A stretch of DNA of 64,000 nt, taken from Zhihengliuella sp. ISTPL4. GTDB lineage: Bacteria > Actinomycetota > Actinomycetes > Actinomycetales > Microbacteriaceae. The position numbers and the translations under genes are program-made. Positions 47,031-53,959 of this stretch are shown here, piece by piece. Every line of letters starts with the position of its first letter. Position 1 is the stretch's first letter. The DNA is taken from assembly GCF_002848265.1 (NCBI RefSeq), contig NZ_CP025422.1, forward strand, positions 2,386,727 to 2,450,726, written 5' to 3'. Under the pieces are notes generated by a model. That model saw nothing but the letters and a program-made list of their open reading frames with translations, was not told the DNA's origin and ran no database searches.

Positions 47031-47753
47031 CTAGGGCTGGGGGAGGCGGGCGCGGGCGGCGCGGACGAGGGCGGCGTTGCTCGGGGCCTCGGTGCCGTCC
47101 GGCAGGAGGAGCGTGTCCTCCAGGCCGATCCTCGTGTCGAGGCCGAGTTCCGCGGCGAGATCGAGGGCGGGCCACGTCGACAACTCCTCGCCGTGGAGCA
47201 GGATCGGCAGGTCGGGCTCTTCGCGCGCGACGTGCGCGATCAGACCTTCAGCGTGCGGGCGGACGACGTCGACGGCCTCCGCGGGAAGCTCCACGAGCAC
47301 GCGCAGGCAATCGCCGCGAACCGGGGACACCCGCCACGCCTCGAGCCCCGCGGCGTCCCAGATACCCGCCTCCACACCGATGCCCCGGCGCCCCAGCAGC
47401 GCAGCCACCTCGTCGGCGCCGGCCTCGTGCCAGTTCACGGACGCATAGTCGGGGAGTTCGGTCCAGCCCTCGATCGCCTCGAGGCGCCGGGCCACATCGG
47501 GCTCGGCCCAGGCTCCGGTCGTCACCCCCACGGGCACGCCCGGCGCCGCCGCACGGACGGCGCCCAGCCACCGCTGCACATCCTCGCGCGCGAGAGAGTC
47601 GCGACCGGCGGCATCCTTCGGGTGCACGTGGATCTCGACGGCACCGGCATCGACGGCGGCCGCGGCGTCCTGAGCCACCACCGTCTCGTCAGCGCTCAGC
47701 CAGGGGTGCTCCGCGACGTCCCTGGCACCGTTCAGGCAGACCTGCAGGATCAT
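47031..47753 (-). CDS. BKACE-family (3-keto-5-aminohexanoate cleavage-like) enzyme
   Basis: 240 residues from ATG 47753; the longer frame to 47873 runs through the next gene. The zinc site EIHVHPKDAAGRDSL near residues 39-53 and later LPDYASVNWHEAG, LVELP and LLHGEELSTW fit the beta-keto acid cleavage family (DUF849), which splits beta-keto acids with acetyl-CoA. At 240 residues it is shorter than the typical 270-310, so it may be a reduced member with a different substrate. It lies 7 bp downstream of the DUF2188 gene on the same strand. Confidence 0.8.
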   Translation of the reverse strand: MILQVCLNGARDVAEHPWLSADETVVAQDAAAAVDAGAVEIHVHPKDAAGRDSLAREDVQRWLGAVRAAAPGVPVGVTTGAWAEPDVARRLEAIEGWTELPDYASVNWHEAGADEVAALLGRRGIGVEAGIWDAAGLEAWRVSPVRGDCLRVLVELPAEAVDVVRPHAEGLIAHVAREEPDLPILLHGEELSTWPALDLAAELGLDTRIGLEDTLLLPDGTEAPSNAALVRAARARLPQP

Positions 47754-47760
47754 CGGCGAC

Positions 47761-47988
47761 TCACCACATGAGGTCGCGCGGGTGCGCTTCGTTCGGAGCC
47801 ACGTCGTCGGACGGCCCCTCCTCCGTGCGGACGAAGTGCTGCACCTGACGCGCGGTCGCCGCCCCGCGGCCAACCTTCACCGCCTCCTCCATCGACTCGA
47901 AGCTGCTGCCCAGCGTGTGCGACTCGCCCTGGATCCGGTTGAACCAGATGCCGTTGCGCGAGAACGTCTCGATGTCTCCTGCGGCCAT
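47761..47988 (-). CDS. DUF2188-like small protein
   Basis: 75 residues from ATG 47988. The pattern WFNRIQGESHTLGSSFESME...EAVKVGRGAATARQVQHFV resembles DUF2188, a small family in which a Trp-containing strand is followed by a helix beginning at a short-spaced Ala/Glu run. Function is unknown. The longer frame to 48093 adds arginine-rich sequence across the hairpin at 48072-48149 and is rejected. It precedes the BKACE gene by 7 bp, suggesting co-transcription. Confidence 0.65.
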   Translation of the reverse strand: MAAGDIETFSRNGIWFNRIQGESHTLGSSFESMEEAVKVGRGAATARQVQHFVRTEEGPSDDVAPNEAHPRDLMW

Positions 47989-48071
47989 GCCCTGCCTTTC
48001 GTCTCCCTCCTTTCTACGTGAGGCGACCGACGGCGAAGAGGCCCTTGACATGTCGCGTCGCCCGACAGTGC

Positions 48072-48149
48072 CGACCCACCCCCTCCCGTGCATCCCGGCC
48101 CTTTGCGCACGATCGCAACGGGCCGGGTCGGCCGCAAGGGGGTGGGTCG
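48072..48149. terminator. long nested hairpin downstream of VOC gene
   Basis: The outer arms CGACCCACCCCCT (48072-48084) and its exact complement (48137-48149) are 13 bp long. Inside them CCCGGCCC (48094-48101) and GGGCCGGG (48120-48127) form a perfect 8-bp stem. It starts 4 bp past the VOC stop on the minus strand, so a terminator is the natural reading. There is no T-run, and the same structure precedes the DUF2188 start by 83 bp, so a regulatory leader is also possible. Confidence 0.55.
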
Positions 48150-48153
48150 ACGC

Positions 48154-48600
48154 TCATGCGACGTCGAGCACCCAGGTCACGCCGAAGCGGTCGGTGAGCA
48201 TGCCGAACCCGGCGGACCACGCCGAAGCGGCGAGCGGCTCGACCACCGTCGCGCCGTCCGCGAGACGGTCCCAGACGGGATGGAGCTCGTCGAGGGACTC
48301 CGCCCGCAACGACTGGAAGAAGGAGCGGTCGGTGATCGTCATCCCGTTCTCTCGGCGCGTGCTGCCCGCGGTCGCCGCAGGGTCGCCGTCGTCCAGCCCC
48401 GGGATGTCGTATGCCATCAGGCGCACGGGACCCTCCAGCTGCCCGAACACGATCTTGTCGGAACCGGGGACCCCTTCCGGCATGCCGAACTGTCCGTACG
48501 TCGCCGCGGTCACCTCCCCGCCGAAGACCGACTGGTAGAACTCGAGCGCCTGTCGCGCCGTTCCGCCGAAGTTCAGGTGTGTGGTGGTCGTGATGGTCAT
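48154..48600 (-). CDS. PhnB-like VOC protein (3-demethylubiquinone-type fold)
   Basis: 148 residues. Starts MTITTTTHLNFGGTARQALE, then FYQSVFGGEVTAATYGQFG and the C-terminal GMLTDRFGVTWVLDVA, the hallmark ending of PhnB/YjdN-like proteins. These VOC-fold proteins have no settled reaction; the name PhnB is historical and no phosphonate lyase genes are present. ATG 48600 follows GGAGGACACC; the frame extends to 48654. It diverges from a WYL regulator at 48702, a frequent arrangement for VOC genes in actinobacteria. Confidence 0.85.
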   Translation of the reverse strand: MTITTTTHLNFGGTARQALEFYQSVFGGEVTAATYGQFGMPEGVPGSDKIVFGQLEGPVRLMAYDIPGLDDGDPAATAGSTRRENGMTITDRSFFQSLRAESLDELHPVWDRLADGATVVEPLAASAWSAGFGMLTDRFGVTWVLDVA

Positions 48601-48701
48601 GGTGTCCTCCGTTTCCGCGTCCCGGCTCTCGGTCCGCGCACCCTCCACGATCACCGGGGTAGAGGTCAGCTTCTGTCCGCGACTGGACGCAGAATTGACC
48701 C

Positions 48702-49655
48702 ATGACCGGAACGTCCGCGCGCATGCTCGCTCTCCTGTCCCTGCTGCAGGCCCGGCGCGACTGGCCAGGGCAGGTCCTCGCGGAGCGCCTCGACGTCACC
48801 CCGCGGACCGTTCGCCGAGACGTCGATCGTCTGCGCGAGCTCGGGTACCGCGTGGCCGCGAGCAAGGGTCCGTACGGCGGGTACCGTCTCGAGGCCGGCT
48901 CGGAGCTTCCTCCCCTCCTGTTCGACGAAGGCCAGGCGGTCGCCGTCGCCGTCGCGCTGCAGAACGCCGCGGCGGGAGGCGTCGACGTCGCGGAGGACGC
49001 GGAACGGGCGCTCGCGACGGTCCGCCAGGTCATGCCGTCCCGGCTGCGGCATCGCATGGACGGCATCCGCTTCCTGGAGACAGCGGCAGAGCACCGCGTC
49101 GATCCCGGCGTCCTGGAGGCGGCGAGCGCCGCAGTCCGCGACCAGGAGGTGCTGCGCTTCGATTACGGCGACGCAGCCGACCGGCCTCCCCGGCGGGCGG
49201 AACCGCACGCGGTCGTCGCGCGAGAAGGCCGGTGGTATCTGCTGGCTTGGGATCTCGACGCCCACGACTGGCGCACGTACCGCCTGGATCGGATGAAGCC
49301 CCGTGTGCCGCGTGGACCGAGGTTCGCTCCACGTCCTCTCCCTGCTGACGACGCGCGAACCTACCTCGCGGCGCGGGCGAAGGGCTCGACGACCGAGGAT
49401 CGCTGGCCGTGCGTCGGGATGGTCGTGCTGGAGCGGGACGCCCGCGAGGTCGCTCCGTGGGCGGGCAGTGGTGACCTCGAACCTCTCCCCGACGGCTCTT
49501 GCCGGCTCACCGTCGGTTCCTGGTCCTGGACGGGAGTGCTCGCCGCGGTCGCGCGTTTCGACGCCCCCTTCACCATCATCGGCCCCGAGGCGCTGCGAGA
49601 GGCTGCGGTCGCACTGGCGAACCGGGTGCACGCCGCAGCCGCCGCGACGCGCTGA
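48702..49655 (+). CDS. HTH/WYL-domain transcriptional regulator
   Basis: 317 residues. The N-terminal HTH is SLLQARRDWPGQVLAERLDV plus TPRTVRRDVDRLRELGYRV, and the WYL core is RWYLLAWDLDAHDWRTYRLD near 185-204. A longer C-terminal region (WCX-like) follows. It is full length and more complete than the other WYL regulator at 45845. It diverges from the PhnB-like VOC gene, which it probably regulates. No clear ribosome-binding site precedes ATG 48702. Confidence 0.88.
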   Translation: MTGTSARMLALLSLLQARRDWPGQVLAERLDVTPRTVRRDVDRLRELGYRVAASKGPYGGYRLEAGSELPPLLFDEGQAVAVAVALQNAAAGGVDVAEDAERALATVRQVMPSRLRHRMDGIRFLETAAEHRVDPGVLEAASAAVRDQEVLRFDYGDAADRPPRRAEPHAVVAREGRWYLLAWDLDAHDWRTYRLDRMKPRVPRGPRFAPRPLPADDARTYLAARAKGSTTEDRWPCVGMVVLERDAREVAPWAGSGDLEPLPDGSCRLTVGSWSWTGVLAAVARFDAPFTIIGPEALREAAVALANRVHAAAAATR

Positions 49656-49667
49656 CCCGACGCTGCG

Positions 49668-50747
49668 TCACTGCGGAGCTGGGCGCCCCCGGACGAGGTG
49701 CTCGATCGCCATGGCGGCGATCGGAGCCATCGTTTCCGCGGCTTCGCCGTTGTACATGGTGAACCGGATCCAATCCGTGCCGACGCGCACGTCAAGTGCC
49801 GACCGTCCGTAGTAGTCGGTGCGGAAGGAGGCCTCGTCCGCACCCTCCACGGCCACGTCGGCCCCCGCCGCCAGGCCCTGGTATGCCCACGCCCCCGCCG
49901 GGAGCGTGCTGAAATTCAGGTACTTCTCATCCGTATAGACATTCTGCCCCGCCGCATAGTCGCAATACTGTCCACCGCCGGACACGAAGTAGACCTCCGC
50001 GGGGATGCCCCAGCCTCCCATCGCCGAAGCCTCGACGATCTCGACGTGGGTTCCGAGTCGGCTACTGATCTCCTGAGCGGTCAGCAGGTTCTCACAGGGG
50101 ATGCCGAAGATCTCGCTCGAGGCCAGCTCCACCGGTCGCGCGGACGCGGACGCCGAGGAGAGCAGCTCGAGCAGCCTGCCATGCACCCGATCGCCGTCGT
50201 CGGCGCCGAGGGACGGAGAAGTGAAGCTCGCGTTCAGGAGGGTGTCGCCATCGAGGAGCATCGCGGAGCATCGCCCCTCGTCGCAACGCACGGCCTCGGC
50301 CAGCGGGTGACCATCGAGCTTTGCGGTGACCCCGTCGAGGATCCTCCCCGCCCCAGGGACGAGGAACACCTCCCAGGCGTCCGAGGGCGGGCTGTCCGAC
50401 TCATAGCTTTCGCGGTCACTCGACGCGCAGGCGATGCCGCCCGCACGGTGCATCATGTACTGCGCGGGCCCCGGGTACCAGTTCGGCGCGGAGGCGAGTG
50501 CCATGGCGTCCTGGACATCGGCCGCCTGGACACCGAGGCTCTCCACAGCGGCAGCCACGTCCGCGCAGGTCACCGCGAACGCCGCATCCGGAGCGACGAT
50601 CGGCTCCTCCGTCGGGGTCGGCGTCGGGGTCGGTGACGCGGCGGTCGTGCGGGTGGGCTCGGGCGTGGGCTTCGCGTCCGGGGCGCACCCGGCGAGAGCG
50701 AGGACCGCGACCAACCCGACCAGGAGGAGGCGGGGGCGACGATGCAT
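49668..50747 (-). CDS. hypothetical lipoprotein
   Basis: 359 residues from ATG 50747; a GTG 6 bp upstream is less well placed relative to AGGG. Lipobox LAGC with Cys21, then a Pro/Thr-rich linker (TPTPTPT) to about residue 50. Two similar halves follow, each with cysteines (VTCADVAAAVESLG; IPCENLLTAQEISS), suggesting an internal duplication of a module that begins with a conserved Cys. No family recognised. It is anchored outside the membrane. It diverges from purL, with which it has no clear relation. Confidence 0.75.
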   Translation of the reverse strand: MHRRPRLLLVGLVAVLALAGCAPDAKPTPEPTRTTAASPTPTPTPTEEPIVAPDAAFAVTCADVAAAVESLGVQAADVQDAMALASAPNWYPGPAQYMMHRAGGIACASSDRESYESDSPPSDAWEVFLVPGAGRILDGVTAKLDGHPLAEAVRCDEGRCSAMLLDGDTLLNASFTSPSLGADDGDRVHGRLLELLSSASASARPVELASSEIFGIPCENLLTAQEISSRLGTHVEIVEASAMGGWGIPAEVYFVSGGGQYCDYAAGQNVYTDEKYLNFSTLPAGAWAYQGLAAGADVAVEGADEASFRTDYYGRSALDVRVGTDWIRFTMYNGEAAETMAPIAAMAIEHLVRGRPAPQ

Positions 50748-50831
50748 ACCCACACCCTAGAGGCGGGCGTCCCGCCCGACCCGCATCGGTAGACTGGACA
50801 CGCCCCGCCGGCCCCTTCCTTTGGAGTGCGC

Positions 50832-53159
50832 GTGACCACCGCCCCTGCACCTTCCCCCCAGCACGTCCCCGACTCCGTCGAGAACGCGATCGCGACGCCC
50901 GAGAAGGAGCAGCCCTACGGCGCCCTCGGGCTCAAGGACGACGAGTACGCGCGCATCAAGGAGATCCTCGGCCGCCGCCCCACCTCGGGCGAGCTGGCGA
51001 TGTACTCGGTGATGTGGTCGGAGCACTGCTCCTACAAGTCGAGCAAGAACTACCTGCGCCGCTTCGGCCAGAAGGTCTCCGACGAGATGAAGGAACGCCT
51101 CATGGTCGGCATGGGCCAGAACGCGGGCGTCGTCGACGTCGGCGAGGGCTGGGCCGTCACCTTCAAGGCGGAGTCGCACAACCACCCGTCGTTCATCGAG
51201 CCGTTCCAGGGCGCGGCGACCGGCGTCGGCGGTATCGTCCGCGACATCATCTCGATGGGCGCCCGCCCCGTCGCGGTCATGGACGCGCTGCGCTTCGGGG
51301 CGATCGACCACCCTGACACCGCCCGCGTCGTGCACGGCGTGACGAGCGGCATCAGCTTCTACGGCAACTGCCTGGGCCTTCCGAACATCGGCGGCGAGAC
51401 CGTCTTCGACAGCGTCTACCAGGCCAACCCGCTCGTGAACGCGCTCGCGGTGGGCGTGCTGCGCCACGAAGACCTCAAGCTCGCGAACGCGACCGGCGTC
51501 GGCAACAAGGTCGTCCTGTTCGGTGCGCGCACGGGCGGCGACGGCATCGGCGGCGCGAGCATCCTCGCGTCCGACTCGTTCGACTCGACCGGCCCGACCA
51601 AGCGCCCCGCGGTGCAGGTGGGCGACCCGTTCGCCGAGAAGGTGCTCATCGAGTGCTGTCTGGAGCTCTACCGCGGCGAGCTCGTCGAGGCGATCCAGGA
51701 TCTCGGTGCCGCCGGCATCTCCTGCGCGACCAGCGAGCTCGCGGCCAACGGCAACAGCGGCATGCACGTCTCGCTCGATAACGTGCTGCTGCGCGACCCC
51801 ACGCTCACGGCCGAGGAGATCCTCATGTCGGAGTCGCAGGAGCGCATGATGGCGATTGTCGCCCCCGAGAAGCTCGACGCCTTCCTGGCCGTCGTGAACA
51901 AGTGGGAGGTCGAGACCTCCGTGCTCGGCGAGGTCACCGGCGACGGACGCCTCATCATCGACTGGCAGGGCGAGCGCATCGTCGACGTCGACCCCTCGAC
52001 CGTCGCGGTCGACGGCCCCGTCTACGACCGCCCGGTCGCCTACCCGACGTGGATCGACGCCCTGCAGGCCGACGCCGCCGAGAACCTGCCGCGCGCGAAC
52101 GACCCGGAGACGCTGCGCGAGCAGTTCCTCGCCCTCGTCGCCTCCCCGAACCTCGCGGACACGAGCTGGATCACGAACCAGTACGACTACTACGTGCTCG
52201 GCAACACGGCCCTGAGCTTCCCCGACGACGCCGGCATGATCCGCGTGGACGAGGAGTCCGGCCTGGGCTTCTCCGTCGCGACCGACGCCAACGGCCGCTA
52301 CTGCCAGCTCGACCCGTACGCGGGCGCGCAGCTCGCGCTCGCCGAGGCGTACCGCAACGTCGCCGTCACCGGTGCCGTGCCGACGGCCATCACCGACTGC
52401 CTCAACTTCGGTTCCCCCGAGAACCCCGAGGTCATGTGGCAGTTCGGGCAGACCGTCGACGGCCTCGCGGACGGCTGCTACGAACTGGGCACCCCGGTCA
52501 CCGGCGGCAACGTCTCGTTCTACAACCAGACCGGCGACGTCCCGATCCACCCGACCCCGCTCGTCGGCGTGCTGGGCATCATCGACGACGTCTCCCGCCG
52601 CATCCCGTCCGGCTGGCAGGACGAGGGGCAGAACATCTACCTGCTCGGCACCACGTCGACCGAGCTCTCCGGCTCCGCGTGGGCCGAGGTCGTGCACCAG
52701 CACCTCGGCGGCCGCCCGCCGAAGGTCGACCTCGCGGGCGAGAAGCGCCTGGCCGGCCTGCTCGCCGCGGCCCGGGACGAATGGCTCATCTCCTCCGCGC
52801 ACGACCTCTCCGAAGGGGGTCTCGCGCAGGCCCTGGCCGAGGGCGTCATGCGCTTCGGCGTCGGCGCCCGCGTCTGGCTCAACGAGATCATCGAGCGCGA
52901 TGACGTGGACGCCGCGACCGCCCTGTTCTCCGAGTCGACCGGCCGCGTGATCGTGACCGTCCCCCGCGAGGACGACGTGAAGTTCCGCGGGCTCTGCGAG
53001 GGCCGCGGCTACCCGGTCGCCCGCATCGGCGTCACGGACAGCGAGCCGCAGCTCGAGGTGCAGGACGTCTTCACCGTCTCGGCCGCCGAGCTCCGCGAGC
53101 GCTCGCAGGCCACGCTGCCGTCGTACTTCGGTCCGACCGTCACGGAGCCGGTGGCCTGA
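50832..53159 (+). CDS. purL: phosphoribosylformylglycinamidine synthase, PurL subunit
   Basis: 775 residues, the small PurL that works with PurS and PurQ in step 4 of purine synthesis (FGAR plus glutamine and ATP to FGAM). GTG 50832 has GGAG 5 bp upstream; GTG 50826 is too close. Features: [16 protein letters not shown] near 58-73, [10 protein letters not shown] near 114, [20 protein letters not shown], and GGNVSFYNQ with the second AIRS-like domain. Neither purS nor purQ is in the window. The stop overlaps the next gene's ATG. Confidence 0.97.
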   Translation: MTTAPAPSPQHVPDSVENAIATPEKEQPYGALGLKDDEYARIKEILGRRPTSGELAMYSVMWSEHCSYKSSKNYLRRFGQKVSDEMKERLMVGMGQNAGVVDVGEGWAVTFKAESHNHPSFIEPFQGAATGVGGIVRDIISMGARPVAVMDALRFGAIDHPDTARVVHGVTSGISFYGNCLGLPNIGGETVFDSVYQANPLVNALAVGVLRHEDLKLANATGVGNKVVLFGARTGGDGIGGASILASDSFDSTGPTKRPAVQVGDPFAEKVLIECCLELYRGELVEAIQDLGAAGISCATSELAANGNSGMHVSLDNVLLRDPTLTAEEILMSESQERMMAIVAPEKLDAFLAVVNKWEVETSVLGEVTGDGRLIIDWQGERIVDVDPSTVAVDGPVYDRPVAYPTWIDALQADAAENLPRANDPETLREQFLALVASPNLADTSWITNQYDYYVLGNTALSFPDDAGMIRVDEESGLGFSVATDANGRYCQLDPYAGAQLALAEAYRNVAVTGAVPTAITDCLNFGSPENPEVMWQFGQTVDGLADGCYELGTPVTGGNVSFYNQTGDVPIHPTPLVGVLGIIDDVSRRIPSGWQDEGQNIYLLGTTSTELSGSAWAEVVHQHLGGRPPKVDLAGEKRLAGLLAAARDEWLISSAHDLSEGGLAQALAEGVMRFGVGARVWLNEIIERDDVDAATALFSESTGRVIVTVPREDDVKFRGLCEGRGYPVARIGVTDSEPQLEVQDVFTVSAAELRERSQATLPSYFGPTVTEPVA

Positions 53160-53302
53160 TGAGCGGCGACGGCCTCAGCGAGGACTACGGCGACCTCGGC
53201 GAGAAGCGCAACCGGCGCATCCGCATCGTTGCGTGGACGGTCATCGTGGCGCTGATCCTCGGTGGCGGCGGCGCGACCGTGCTGACCATCCTCCTCGGCT
53301 GA
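53159..53302 (+). CDS. small membrane protein coupled to purL
   Basis: 47 residues. ATG 53159 overlaps the purL TGA (ATGA), so translation is likely coupled. An acidic/basic N-terminus ([20 protein letters not shown]) is followed by one transmembrane helix (WTVIVALILGGGGATVLTIL). It is small and easy to miss. No known family is recognised. The arrangement suggests a purL-linked peptide, but the coupling might only use the purL transcript. Confidence 0.65.
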   Translation: MSGDGLSEDYGDLGEKRNRRIRIVAWTVIVALILGGGGATVLTILLG

Positions 53303-53318
53303 CCCGACGTCGCAGATT

Positions 53319-53891
53319 TCAGCGGGCGAAGAGGTAGCGGGTCAGGGCGACGACGGAGCCGGGATCGTGGGCCTCGCGGCCGAGGGACTCCACGATGATG
53401 GCCCCGAGGATCGCGCGGCCGAGTTGCTCGACCGGGGCGTCGTCCGGAAGCTGACCGTCGCGGATGCCGCCGCGGAGACGCTCCGACAGGTACTTCTCCA
53501 CCCCGAGGCTCTCCCCGAGGTGCGCGCCGACCGAGGCGTCCTCCGTGGCCGCGGCCACGAGCGACCGCAGCAGCACCCCGCCCTGCGGCTTCTCGAGGAT
53601 CGACAGCACGCTGCGCAGCCAGGTCTCCACGTCGGCGGAGAGGTCTCCGGTGTCGGGCACGACGAAGTCCACGGGGATGAGACGCCCCTCGGCCAGGCAT
53701 TCCCCGATGAGGGCGCCGCGCGACGGCCACCAGCGGTAGATCGTCTGCTTGCCGACCTTGGCCTCCTTGGCGATGCCCTCGATCGTGAGCCGGTCGTATC
53801 CCTGATTGTGGAAGAGCCGGGCCGTCGCGTCGAGGATCGCCTCGCGGGCCGCGGTGCTGCGCACGGGGCCGCTGCGATGCTCGTTCACCAT
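53319..53891 (-). CDS. TetR-family transcriptional regulator
   Basis: 190 residues from ATG 53891. The HTH is LTIEGIAKEAKVGKQTIYRW near 36-55, followed by WPSRGALIGECLAEG. The C-terminal part matches the ligand domain (TetR_C type) found in regulators of exporters. It is similar to the TetR protein at 42950. It diverges from the MMPL gene by 68 bp; such pairs in actinobacteria usually have the repressor control the exporter. Confidence 0.9.
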   Translation of the reverse strand: MVNEHRSGPVRSTAAREAILDATARLFHNQGYDRLTIEGIAKEAKVGKQTIYRWWPSRGALIGECLAEGRLIPVDFVVPDTGDLSADVETWLRSVLSILEKPQGGVLLRSLVAAATEDASVGAHLGESLGVEKYLSERLRGGIRDGQLPDDAPVEQLGRAILGAIIVESLGREAHDPGSVVALTRYLFAR

Positions 53892-53959
53892 GCGTTCAGG
53901 ATAGCCACAGATCCCTAGACGAGACGTGCCGTATGCTCTTTTCGTCTGAAGGAGATCAC

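Noticed and set aside
48154..48600. phosphonate-metabolism gene phnB linked to the phn importer at 57-61 kb
   Set aside because: The PhnB label is only a fold name; the gene is 9 kb away, has its own WYL regulator, and no C-P lyase genes are present.
50757..52802. 681-residue minus-strand open frame
   Set aside because: Antisense to purL, which is a certain gene; no motifs of its own.
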